Shown piece by piece: positions 40,217 to 49,699 of a stretch of DNA of 64,000 bases. The stretch's first letter is position 1. Each line of letters opens with the position of its first letter. Under the pieces are notes generated by a model. It did not search any database. It was given only the letters and a program-made list of their open reading frames with translations, and was not told the DNA's origin. A program made the translations under genes and the position numbers. The DNA is from an uncultured Lachnospiraceae bacterium (GTDB taxonomy: Bacteria > Bacillota > Clostridia > Lachnospirales > Lachnospiraceae): NCBI GenBank assembly GCA_947630485.1, contig CANRHU010000007.1, forward strand, positions 1 to 64,000, written 5' to 3'.

Positions 40217-41659
40217 TTAACGCGCAGCCTTTCTCCGCATAACGGCAAGAAAGAAGCCGTCACAGGGATGGATTCCCGGAAGGAACTGCGCATATCCGTT
40301 CCTCATGGTTTCAGAAAACAGCCCGCTTTCCAGCCGGCCGGAAATGTCCGCCGGCTCAAAAGGATACCGGGAAAGAAACCATGTCATATTCTGTATGTTC
40401 TCAGCCGGCGCCGTGGTGCAGGTACTGTAGACCAGAACGCCGCCCGGTTTTACATAGCGCCACACGACGGACAGAATCTCCCGCTGAAGAGCCGCCAGCT
40501 CCCGGATATCCGCCGGCCGGACGCGCTCCTTGATGTCCGGTTTGCGGCCGATGACGCCGAGACCGGAACAAGGCAGATCCGCAAATACGACATCTGCCTT
40601 CTCCTCCATGCTTTCGTCAAAATCCAGCGCATCCCAAATCTCGGCCGTGACGATATCCTCATAACCGCAGCGCGCGATATTCTCCCGGATCAGGCCGACC
40701 TTACGGGCGCTGATATCGCGGACACAGACATGACCGGTTCCGCTTTCCGACAGATCGCCGGCCGCGGTATCGGCGCGGGCGACGGCCCGTCCTTTTGCCG
40801 GTTCGGCAGATGCCGAATCCGGACTTTCCGCCGCAAGCCGCCGCAGAAGGGAAGCCGCGTGAATCGCCTTTCCGCCCGGCGCGCCGCACACATCCAAAAT
40901 CACATCGCCGGCCTTAAGGCCGGCCGCCTTCGCCACGCAGGCAGAACTCAGATCCTGCGCCGCGACAAAACCTTTCCGAAATACCTCCAGACGTTCCGGG
41001 TAATCGATATTGCCCAGCAGCAGCATATCGTCCGCGCAGATCTGCCCGGACACCGTCACGCCCTGGGCGCTGAGAGAGCCGATGATCTCCTCCTTCGACG
41101 CCCGGTCCAGATTGCAGCGGACACTGAGAGGCCTCTCCGCGAGAAGCGCTTCGAGCATCTTCCGCGCGGTCTCCTCCCCGTAGGCGTCCGTCCACAGATC
41201 GATCAGCCACCGAGGCATGGAATAGCGCACGGAATCATCCGGCCACGCAAGCGTGTCCTTCCCGCGCGCAATGCTGCGCAAAACGCCGTTGACAAAGCCT
41301 TTCAGTCCCCCGAACCGGCGCTTTTCTGCCAGCTTCACCGCCTCATTGCAGACGGCCGAATCCGGGATCCGGTCCATATAAAGGATCTGATAAACCGACA
41401 TCCGCAGAAGCGTGCGGATGAACGGCTTCATATTCTTAAGCTCCGTGCGGGAATACAGGCCGATCACGTAATCGATCTGAATCCGGTATTCCAGCGTTCC
41501 CTCCACGATCCTCGTGATCAGGGCCCGGTCCTGCTTCTCCAGGTACTGGTACTTGGCAAGGGCCTGACCGAGAACAACATGGCTCAGCGCCCCGTGCTCC
41601 AAAATCTCCAAAAGCATATCCAGGGCCAGCTCCCGGGGCGTGTTCCGCTTAATTGTCAC
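40217..41659 (-). CDS. rsmB: 16S rRNA (cytosine967-C5)-methyltransferase
   Basis: N-terminal NusB-like domain; VCGAPGGKAIHAA; DLPCSGLGVIGRKPDIK. Confidence 0.94.
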   Translation of the reverse strand: MTIKRNTPRELALDMLLEILEHGALSHVVLGQALAKYQYLEKQDRALITRIVEGTLEYRIQIDYVIGLYSRTELKNMKPFIRTLLRMSVYQILYMDRIPDSAVCNEAVKLAEKRRFGGLKGFVNGVLRSIARGKDTLAWPDDSVRYSMPRWLIDLWTDAYGEETARKMLEALLAERPLSVRCNLDRASKEEIIGSLSAQGVTVSGQICADDMLLLGNIDYPERLEVFRKGFVAAQDLSSACVAKAAGLKAGDVILDVCGAPGGKAIHAASLLRRLAAESPDSASAEPAKGRAVARADTAAGDLSESGTGHVCVRDISARKVGLIRENIARCGYEDIVTAEIWDALDFDESMEEKADVVFADLPCSGLGVIGRKPDIKERVRPADIRELAALQREILSVVWRYVKPGGVLVYSTCTTAPAENIQNMTWFLSRYPFEPADISGRLESGLFSETMRNGYAQFLPGIHPCDGFFLAVMRRKAAR

Positions 41660-42392
41660 GCCGTCTTCCTCCGAACAGGATGATCAGCCGCAGAAGCTGC
41701 AGAATCGCGGTGGCGGCCGCGGCCACGTAGGTCAGCGCCGCGCTTCCCAAAACCTTCCGGGTTTGCCCCACTTCCTCGCCGTGCAGAATTCCCATGCTGT
41801 CCAGAAGCCGCACCGCGCGGGCGGACGCGTTGAACTCCACCGGCAGCGTAATCAGCTGAAACAGCACTACCAGCACGAACATCCAGATTCCGATATTGAC
41901 AATGGTGCTTCCCGCGCCGCCGATCAGCAGCCCGATCAGAATGATCGGCCAGGAGAGCATGCTCCCGAAATTCACCACGGGGACAATGGCCGCGCGCAGC
42001 CGCAGAGGCATATAGCCCTCATTGTCCTGCATCGCGTGGCCGCACTCGTGGGCCGCAACCCCGATAGCCGCCACCGACGTCGAGCCGTAGACCACGTCGG
42101 ACAGATTCAGCGTCTTCGTCCTCGGATCATAGTGGTCCGTCAGCTTCCCGGATACGTGCCGGATCGTCACGTCAAAGATTCCCTGGGAATTTAAAAGTCT
42201 CTTCGCCGCCTCCGCGCCGGTCATGCCGGTCATGCTGCGGACGGAAGAATATTTCTGAAACGTACCGTTGACGCGGGCGGACGCCCACATGGACAGCGCC
42301 GCGCCGATCAGCACCAGAAGAATCGTCCAGTCAAAACCGTAATACATACCTCCGTAACCCATCCCATAACCATATCCATATCCGTATGGCAT
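41649..42392 (-). CDS. Membrane zinc metallopeptidase (YugP family)
   Basis: AIGVAAHECGHAMQDNEGY HExxH-like motif; TM segments. Confidence 0.9.
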   Translation of the reverse strand: MPYGYGYGYGMGYGGMYYGFDWTILLVLIGAALSMWASARVNGTFQKYSSVRSMTGMTGAEAAKRLLNSQGIFDVTIRHVSGKLTDHYDPRTKTLNLSDVVYGSTSVAAIGVAAHECGHAMQDNEGYMPLRLRAAIVPVVNFGSMLSWPIILIGLLIGGAGSTIVNIGIWMFVLVVLFQLITLPVEFNASARAVRLLDSMGILHGEEVGQTRKVLGSAALTYVAAAATAILQLLRLIILFGGRRRDN

Positions 42393-42516
42393 ATCATTCG
42401 CCCCTTTCCATCTGCCGCCCGTGGGTCTCTTCCCCGGACGGGCTCCGCCGCGTCCCGCAGTCTCCCTGCGCAGGCCGGCTCCGCCTCGCCTTTCGGCTCC
42501 TTTACGCGGATTCCCT

Positions 42517-43605
42517 TCACTCCGCTTCGCGGCTTCTCACAAACACGGTTCCCGTCTCCACGGGATACCCGCGCAGAAACGCGGCCGTCTCCATCCGCTT
42601 CTTTCCCTCCGGCTGAAGCTCCGTAAGCGAGAGCAAACCCTTCCCGCATCTCACATACAGCCGGTTCTTATCGGCCAGAACCACCTGGCCGCAGACTCTG
42701 CCCGGCCCGGAAGCGGAAGCCTCCCGGCCGAAGGCTCTGCCCGGCCCGGAAGTGAAAAACTCCTCTCCGCAGGATGCGTCCGATCCGGAAGCGGAAACAT
42801 CCCGGCCGCAGGACGCGGCTCCGTCCGACACGAAATCCTCTCCGTCCCCGTCCGGCACAATCTGCGCCTTCCAGATCTTTAACGTCCTGCCGTTCCAGCC
42901 GGTATAGGTGCCGGGCCACGGGCTCAGTCCCCGGACCAGCCGCTCGATTGCCTCCGCGTCCATCGTCCAGTCGATATCGCCCATCGTCTTCGTAAGCATC
43001 TTCGCATAGCACGTACCCTCGTCGGTCTGGGGAGTCCGCACCGCGGTGCCGTTTTCAAGCTTCCGCAGGGTGGAGACGATCAGCTCCGCCCCCAGCGCGC
43101 TCAATTTATCATGAAGGCTGCCGCCGGTATCGTCCGGTTCGATGGGAACCGCCGCCTGCTCCAGCATATCGCCGGTATCCAGCCCCTCGTTCATCAGCAT
43201 CGTGGTCACGCCGGTCTCCCGCTCGCCGTCGATGATCGCCCACTGGATCGGCGCCGCGCCCCGATACTTCGGAAGCAGCGACGAGTGGACGTTCACGCAG
43301 CCCAGCCGCGGAAGCTCAAGCACCGACTTCGGCAGAATCTGCCCGAAAGCCGCCACCACGAAGACGTCCGCCGCAAGCCCCCGCAGAAGCTCCACAAATT
43401 CCGGCTCCCGCACCTTCTGCGGCTGATAGACGGTAAAGCCGAGCGCAAGCGCCTTCTGCTTCACCGGCGTCATGAGCACCGCTCCGCCGCGGCCCTTCGG
43501 CCTGTCCGGCTGGGTCACCACGCCAACGACCGTATGGCCGGCATCCGCAACCGCCGAGAGAACGGGCACCGCGAAATCCGGCGTCCCCATAAATACAATC
43601 CTCAT
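42517..43605 (-). CDS. fmt: Methionyl-tRNA formyltransferase
   Basis: RIVFMGTPDFAVPVL; VNVHSSLLPKYRGAAPIQWAIIDGE; contains an in-frame repetitive insertion. Confidence 0.95.
   Translation of the reverse strand: MRIVFMGTPDFAVPVLSAVADAGHTVVGVVTQPDRPKGRGGAVLMTPVKQKALALGFTVYQPQKVREPEFVELLRGLAADVFVVAAFGQILPKSVLELPRLGCVNVHSSLLPKYRGAAPIQWAIIDGERETGVTTMLMNEGLDTGDMLEQAAVPIEPDDTGGSLHDKLSALGAELIVSTLRKLENGTAVRTPQTDEGTCYAKMLTKTMGDIDWTMDAEAIERLVRGLSPWPGTYTGWNGRTLKIWKAQIVPDGDGEDFVSDGAASCGRDVSASGSDASCGEEFFTSGPGRAFGREASASGPGRVCGQVVLADKNRLYVRCGKGLLSLTELQPEGKKRMETAAFLRGYPVETGTVFVRSREAE
42696..42812 (-). repeat. Three 39-bp tandem repeat units inside fmt
   Basis: Units 42696-42734, 42735-42773 and 42774-42812 share ctctgcccggcccggaagcggaa...ccgcagg with substitutions (13-aa period). 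Confidence 0.8.
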
Positions 43606-44099
43606 GCGTCCTCCTTTTCCTCCTCCGCATCCGCAAGTTCGGAATTATCGTGGAGGCCGTCCTCCGCCAGATCCACGTAGAGCGCGCCGTGAAGATGGTC
43701 GCACTCGTGGCAGATACAGCGGGCCAGAAGCCCCTCCGCCTCCAGCTCATACGGCTTCATGTGCTCGTCGAAGGCCTTCACCTTCACCTTCTCCGGCCTG
43801 GTCACAATGCCGAACTTGCCGGGCACGCTCAGGCATCCCTCGTTGCCGGTCTGGCTCCCCTCCGTGGAAATGATCTCCGGATTGATCAGGACATACTGAT
43901 TTCCGTCATCCACATCGATGACCACCACCTGCTTTAAGATGCCTACCTGGGGCGCCGCGAGTCCGGCTCCCTCCTGCGCGTACATCGTCTCAAACATATC
44001 CTCTATGAGAATCGCAATCCGGGGAGTCATAAACTTCACCGGCTTGCACTCTTTCGTCAGAATCTCGTCTCCTATGGTCCGGATATTCCTGATCGCCAT
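43602..44099 (-). CDS. def: Peptide deformylase
   Basis: GAGLAAPQVG; EGCLSVPG; CHECDHLHG. Confidence 0.97.
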   Translation of the reverse strand: MAIRNIRTIGDEILTKECKPVKFMTPRIAILIEDMFETMYAQEGAGLAAPQVGILKQVVVIDVDDGNQYVLINPEIISTEGSQTGNEGCLSVPGKFGIVTRPEKVKVKAFDEHMKPYELEAEGLLARCICHECDHLHGALYVDLAEDGLHDNSELADAEEEKEDA

Positions 44100-44134
44100 A
44101 GCTTATCCTCCTTGGGCCTGGCCGCCCTTCCCGT

Positions 44135-46360
44135 CTACGCAAAATCAAACTGCATCATCACATGGGAAAACCATTCCGCCTGTCCGCTCAGGATCTCCAG
44201 ACGGTTCTTTATCCGTATTAGTATATCATAGTTTTCCTGTTTCATATATAAAATTTTTCTGTAGATATCATTAACTTTGTAAATGGGGGCCTCCGCCGGC
44301 CCGATCAGCTGAATCCGCGCCGCCTCGGGCATTTTAAGCGTCCAGCGGTTCAGCTGCGACACGGCCTCATCCAGTACGCGCTCATCCCTCGACGAGACAA
44401 GCACCGACAAAAGCGCGCAAAGCGGCGGGTAACGAAGCACCTGCCGGTAGGCCATCTCTTTTCGGTAAAACGTCTCGTAATCCTGCCTGGCCGCACACTC
44501 GACGGCATAATGTCCGGGGCTGTAGGTCTGGATAATCACCCTTCCCGGCGCCTCATCCCTTCCGGCCCGGCCCGCCGCCTGGGTCAGAAGCTGGAACGTC
44601 CGCTCCCCGCACCGGAAATCCGAGGAATAAAGCGACAGATCCGCCGCCAGGATACCCACCAGCGTCACGTTCGGAAAATCATGCCCCTTCACGATCATCT
44701 GCGTGCCCACAAGGATATCCGCTTCCCCCTCCGCAAAGGACGCCAGAATCTCCTCATGCCCGCCCTTTTTCGAAGTGGTATCCAGATCCATCCGCAGAAT
44801 CCGCGCCGAGGGAAACATTTCCCGGGCCATGGACTCGATCTTCTGGGTTCCGGTGCCGAATCCCGCGATATAAGGAGAACCGCAGGACGGACAGCTCTTC
44901 GGGGCCGCTGTCTGATAACCGCAGTAATGGCAGACCAGGCGGCCGTTTCTGTGAAGCGTCAGCGTCACGTCGCAGTGGGGACATTTGACCGCCTGTCCGC
45001 AGCTGCGGCAGGAGACGAAATTCGAATATCCCCTGCGGTTCAAAAAGAGCATGATCTGACGGCCGTCCGCGAGTTCCTGCTCCATGGCCGCCTTAAGCTC
45101 ACGGCTGAAAATGGACTTGTTGCCCGCCCGCAGCTCCTCCCGCAGATCCACCACCTTCACCTCCGCCATATGGCTGCCCGCCTTCGCGCGCCCGGTAAGC
45201 CTGTAAAGACGGCTGCCTCCCGCAAGCGCGCGCGAGTACGCTTCCAGGGACGGCGTCGCCGAGCCGAGTACCAGCGCGGCGTCACTCATCCGCGCCCGCT
45301 GTTCCGCCACTTCCCTGGCATGATACCGGGGCGACAGCTCGCTCTTGTACGCGCCCTCATGCTCCTCGTCGATGACGATCAGGCCGAGATTCGAAAAAGG
45401 TGTAAACAGCGCGGAGCGGGGGCCGATCATGACCCGCACCTCGCCGCTGTATGCGCGTTCAAACTGATCGTAGCGCTCGCCGGCCGACAGCCTGGAATTG
45501 ACGACCGACACCAGATCGCCGAACCTTTTGTAGAACCGAAGCACGGTCTGGTACGTCAGCGCGATCTCCGGGATCAGAACGATGGCCTCCCGCCCTTTCT
45601 TAAGCACATGGTCGATCATCTCCATGTACACCTCCGTCTTGCCGCTCCCGGTCACGCCGTAGAGCAGGGAGGTCTGGCGGTCTCCCCGGTCATAGCGGGC
45701 GGCAAAATCATCCGCAATGGCCTGCTGCCGCGCGTTAAGCGCCAGGCGGGACGGCTCCGCGCCGCCCTTCCGGAGCGCCTCCACCGGGCTGCGCTCGACG
45801 GTATGCGCCTCGACCGCCAGCGTTTTATTTTCCAGAAGCGGCTTTAACGTCGCCGCCGTCAGGTTCATCTGCCGCACCGCAATCGCATAGGGAATCTGAG
45901 GGGTCTCCAGAAACGCCCTGAGAAGCCGCTCCCTTGCCCGGTACTTTTTCCGGGCCGCCTCCGCGACGGCTTCCCGCAGCTGCGCGTCCGGAAGCAGGCA
46001 CACCAAAACGCGGTTCTCCTTCTTCCGGACCTTCTGCTTCACGGGAAGCACCGTCTTTAAGGCCTGGTTCATTGTAGAGCCGTACCTCTCCTTCATCCAC
46101 CAGGCAAGCTGAATCAGCTGGGACTGTCCCGTCACGCTTCCGGATACAACCCCAGCGATTTCTTTGATCTGCTCCGTATTCCACTGCGCCCGGTCCGTGA
46201 TCTCCACCACGTAGCCTTTCCTCTCGTGGTCGCCCGCGCCAAAAGGAACGCGCACCTGGACGCCCACCGCAATCCGGCCGGATAGAGCCTCCGGGATCCG
46301 GTACTGGAACGCCCGATCCACTTTCTCATGAGAAATGTCAATGATAACGTTGGCGTACAT
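44135..46360 (-). CDS. priA: Primosomal protein N' (replication restart helicase)
   Basis: LLYGVTGSGKTEVYM; DEEH; zinc-binding Cys pairs; GTQMIVKGHDFPNVTLV. Confidence 0.97.
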   Translation of the reverse strand: MYANVIIDISHEKVDRAFQYRIPEALSGRIAVGVQVRVPFGAGDHERKGYVVEITDRAQWNTEQIKEIAGVVSGSVTGQSQLIQLAWWMKERYGSTMNQALKTVLPVKQKVRKKENRVLVCLLPDAQLREAVAEAARKKYRARERLLRAFLETPQIPYAIAVRQMNLTAATLKPLLENKTLAVEAHTVERSPVEALRKGGAEPSRLALNARQQAIADDFAARYDRGDRQTSLLYGVTGSGKTEVYMEMIDHVLKKGREAIVLIPEIALTYQTVLRFYKRFGDLVSVVNSRLSAGERYDQFERAYSGEVRVMIGPRSALFTPFSNLGLIVIDEEHEGAYKSELSPRYHAREVAEQRARMSDAALVLGSATPSLEAYSRALAGGSRLYRLTGRAKAGSHMAEVKVVDLREELRAGNKSIFSRELKAAMEQELADGRQIMLFLNRRGYSNFVSCRSCGQAVKCPHCDVTLTLHRNGRLVCHYCGYQTAAPKSCPSCGSPYIAGFGTGTQKIESMAREMFPSARILRMDLDTTSKKGGHEEILASFAEGEADILVGTQMIVKGHDFPNVTLVGILAADLSLYSSDFRCGERTFQLLTQAAGRAGRDEAPGRVIIQTYSPGHYAVECAARQDYETFYRKEMAYRQVLRYPPLCALLSVLVSSRDERVLDEAVSQLNRWTLKMPEAARIQLIGPAEAPIYKVNDIYRKILYMKQENYDILIRIKNRLEILSGQAEWFSHVMMQFDFA

Positions 46361-46369
46361 GCTCTGCCA

Positions 46370-47962
46370 TTACTCCTCCGCTGAAAGCTTCCCGATCACT
46401 TCCTCAATGACCTGCCGGTCCGAAAACGGATACCGCACGCCGTTAATTTCCTGATAATCCTCGTGTCCCTTGCCGATGACGGCGATCATGTCGCCCGGCC
46501 GGGCATTCACAATGCTGTACGTAATCGCCTCGCGCCGATCCGGAATCTCCAGAAAAGCGCCGCCCGTCTTCTCGATACTGCTCCGGATATCCGCCAGGAT
46601 ATCCTCCACCTTCTCGAACCGGGAATTATCCGCCGTCAGGATACACAAATCCGCCAGACGTCCCCCGATCTCCCCCATGGAATAGCGCCGGTCCTTCGAA
46701 CGGTTGCCGCCGCAGCCGAACACGCAGACCAGGCGCTTCGGGCGGTAGTCCCGCAGCGTCAGAAGCAGGCTCTCCATGCTGACCGCATTGTGGGCGTAAT
46801 CCACAAGAACCGTACAGCGTTCGGACGTATGCACGATCTCCATGCGGCCGTTCACAGAAAGGTGTTCCAGGGCATGGCGGACCTTCTCCTTCGGAAGATC
46901 GAAAAAGCTGCAGACCGCCACGGCCGCCAGGGCGTTGTAGACGTTAAAGCGGCCGGGGATATTCACCCGCATCTCAAGGCCGTATCTGCCGCTCACATGA
47001 AAATCCAGCCCGACGAAGTCCGGTTCCGAGACATAATGGATATCATTTGCCATAAAATCCGCTTCCGTATCCAGGGCGTAAGTATAGCACGCATATCCCT
47101 TCGTCAAAGCGCCTCCGCGCCCGCCTGTCTCGTCCTCCGGCTCGCCGTAGGCCGCCATATTTTCCTCCACCTGCTGCACGATCTGCGCGTAGTGCTCGTC
47201 GTCCCGGTTGATCAGCCCGACGCGGCAGAGATTCAGCATCTGGGACTTATAATACAGATATTCTCCGAAATCCGCGTGCTCGTTCGGTCCGATATGGTCA
47301 TTGGAGATATTGGTAAATAGGCCGTAATCGAAATCGATCGCGTCCACCCGGTGCATCTTAAGCCCCTGGGAGGACACCTCCATAATCATATACTCGCAGC
47401 CCTCCTCCGCCATCTGGGCGAAATATCGCTGCAGCTCATACGATTCCGGCGTCGTGTTGGCCGTAGGGTATGTATGTTCGCCGATAACGGCCCCCGCGGT
47501 CCCAATCAGACCTACCTTCCGGCCGGCCGCCTCCAGGATCGCCTTGATCATATAAGTCGTCGTGGTTTTGCCTTTGGTTCCCGTGACGCCGATACAGGTC
47601 ATTTTCCGGGCCGGATACCCGAAACGGGCCGCCGACAGATGCGCAAGCGCGGAGCGGGCGTTTTCAACGCGGATCACCGTGACCGGCGCTTCCTCCTGCG
47701 TCCGGTTTGTACGCAGAAGACGCATCGTCTCCGCGTCCGGCTCTCTCTCCACCACGAATACCCGCGTGCCCTTCTCAAGCACCTGGGGAATGAACCTGTG
47801 GGAATCAACCTTCGTTCCCACCATACAGACAAACACCGCTCCCGGCGCCGCCCTGCGGGAATCGTAAACCACCTCCGATACCTCGGCGTCCTCTTCTCCC
47901 ATCAGCACCTGATAGTTCAAACCGGCCAAACCGTCCGCTACTTTCATGTCAACCTCCGCCAT
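46370..47962 (-). CDS. murE: MurE-type UDP-MurNAc-tripeptide ligase
   Basis: GVTGTKGKTTTTYMI; TTPESYELQR; VDYAHNAVSMESLL; DNSRFE at the DNPR position. Confidence 0.92.
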   Translation of the reverse strand: MAEVDMKVADGLAGLNYQVLMGEEDAEVSEVVYDSRRAAPGAVFVCMVGTKVDSHRFIPQVLEKGTRVFVVEREPDAETMRLLRTNRTQEEAPVTVIRVENARSALAHLSAARFGYPARKMTCIGVTGTKGKTTTTYMIKAILEAAGRKVGLIGTAGAVIGEHTYPTANTTPESYELQRYFAQMAEEGCEYMIMEVSSQGLKMHRVDAIDFDYGLFTNISNDHIGPNEHADFGEYLYYKSQMLNLCRVGLINRDDEHYAQIVQQVEENMAAYGEPEDETGGRGGALTKGYACYTYALDTEADFMANDIHYVSEPDFVGLDFHVSGRYGLEMRVNIPGRFNVYNALAAVAVCSFFDLPKEKVRHALEHLSVNGRMEIVHTSERCTVLVDYAHNAVSMESLLLTLRDYRPKRLVCVFGCGGNRSKDRRYSMGEIGGRLADLCILTADNSRFEKVEDILADIRSSIEKTGGAFLEIPDRREAITYSIVNARPGDMIAVIGKGHEDYQEINGVRYPFSDRQVIEEVIGKLSAEE

Positions 47963-47980
47963 TCAAATATTCTGCAATTT

Positions 47981-49651
47981 TTAGAAAAGTCCTACGATTT
48001 TGCCTTCCTCATTCACATCGATATTGTCTGCCGCCGGCTTCTTCGGAAGCCCCGGCATCGTCATGATCGCGCCTGTGATGGCTACCACGAAGCCCGCGCC
48101 CGCCGACACGTAGACGTCCCGGACATTGATGCGGAAGCCCGTGGGGCGTCCCAGCTTATTCTGATCGTCAGACAGGGAATACTGCGTCTTGGCCATGCAG
48201 ACCGGCATACGCCCGAAGCCCATCGCCTCGATCTGCTTCAGCGCCTTCGCGGCGGCCGGAGCGTAATCCACGCCGTCTGCTCCGTAAATTTCCTTCGCCA
48301 CGGTCTCGATCTTCTCCGCCAGGCTCAGCTCGTCGCCGTACAGCGGATGGTAATGACTCTCCTTCGTCTGAAGCGTCTCAATGACCTTCGACGCCAGGGC
48401 TTCGCCGCCTGCGCCGCCCTTGGCCCAGACCTCGGACAGGGCGAATTCGCAGCCCCTCTTCTCGCAGAAACCGCGGATGAACTCATACTCCGCCTCCGTG
48501 TCGGTCAGGAAGGAATTCAATGTCACGACGACCGGAACGCCGTATTTCTGAATGTTCTCAATGTGCTTTTCCAGGTTCACGATGCCCTTCTTAAGCGCCT
48601 CCAGATTCTCCGTGCCAAGCTCCGTCTTCGGCACGCCGCCGTTGTATTTCAGCGCCCGCACCGTCGCCACGAGCACCACCGCGTCCGGCTTCAGTCCCGC
48701 CATGCGGCACTTGATATCCAGAAACTTCTCAGCGCCCAGATCCGCGCCGAAGCCGGCCTCCGTCACCACGATGTCCGCCAGCTTGAGCGCCGTCTTCGTG
48801 GCCCTGACGCTGTTGCAGCCGTGGGCGATATTGGCAAACGGTCCGCCGTGAACCATCGCGCCGTTGTGCTCCAGCGTCTGAATCAGATTCGGCTTGATCG
48901 CGTCCTTAAGGAGCGCCGCCATGGCGCCCACCGCGTTCAGATCCTTCGCCGTCACCGGCTCGCCGGCATAGTTGTAGGCCACGATGACGCGGCCAAGGCG
49001 CGCTTTCAGATCCTCCATACTGTCCGCCAGGCACAAAATCGCCATGATCTCCGACGCCACGGTGATGATGAAATGATCCTCCCGCACGAAGCCGTCCGCC
49101 TTCGCTCCAAGGCCGATGACGATATTGCGCAGGGCCCGGTCGTTCATATCCAGGCAGCGTTTCCAGAGCACCTGCCGGGTGTCGATCCCTAAAGCGTTGC
49201 CCTGATGGATATGGTTGTCGAGAAGCGCCGCCAGAAGGTTATTGGCGGATGTGATCGCATGAAAATCACCCGTGAAATGGAGATTCAAATCCTCCATCGG
49301 CACCACCTGGGCATAGCCGCCGCCGGCCGCGCCGCCTTTGATGCCGAAGCACGGCCCAAGGGACGGTTCGCGCAGAGCCAGCATGGTCTTCTTTCCAAGA
49401 CGGTTTAACGCGTCAGCCAGTCCGATACTGGTGGTCGTCTTGCCCTCTCCCGCGGGAGTCGGGTTGATCGCGGTCACCAGAACCAGCTTCCCGTCCGGGC
49501 GGTCCTTCACCTGCTCCCAGAGTTCGTCCGTCAGTTTCGCCTTATACTTCCCGTAAAGCTCCAGGTCGTCCTCGGCGATCCCATAGTTTGCCGCCACCTC
49601 GCGGATGGGCAGCATAGCCGCTTCCTGCGCAATCTGAATGTCTGTTTTCAT
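47981..49651 (-). CDS. fhs: Formate-tetrahydrofolate ligase
   Basis: [45 protein letters not shown]. Confidence 0.98.
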   Translation of the reverse strand: MKTDIQIAQEAAMLPIREVAANYGIAEDDLELYGKYKAKLTDELWEQVKDRPDGKLVLVTAINPTPAGEGKTTTSIGLADALNRLGKKTMLALREPSLGPCFGIKGGAAGGGYAQVVPMEDLNLHFTGDFHAITSANNLLAALLDNHIHQGNALGIDTRQVLWKRCLDMNDRALRNIVIGLGAKADGFVREDHFIITVASEIMAILCLADSMEDLKARLGRVIVAYNYAGEPVTAKDLNAVGAMAALLKDAIKPNLIQTLEHNGAMVHGGPFANIAHGCNSVRATKTALKLADIVVTEAGFGADLGAEKFLDIKCRMAGLKPDAVVLVATVRALKYNGGVPKTELGTENLEALKKGIVNLEKHIENIQKYGVPVVVTLNSFLTDTEAEYEFIRGFCEKRGCEFALSEVWAKGGAGGEALASKVIETLQTKESHYHPLYGDELSLAEKIETVAKEIYGADGVDYAPAAAKALKQIEAMGFGRMPVCMAKTQYSLSDDQNKLGRPTGFRINVRDVYVSAGAGFVVAITGAIMTMPGLPKKPAADNIDVNEEGKIVGLF

Positions 49652-49699
49652 GTGTGAATATTCCTCCTTGCTATGTGTGAAAACATGTGTTGGGTAACC

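Noticed and set aside
40061-41683. 540-aa plus-strand ORF
   Set aside because: Antisense to rlmN/rsmB.
42696-42850. Tandem GC-rich units considered as an intergenic repeat array
   Set aside because: They are in frame within fmt with a 39-bp (13 aa) period, so treated as a coding minisatellite.
47351-49192. 613-aa plus-strand ORF
   Set aside because: Antisense to murE and fhs; no domain evidence.
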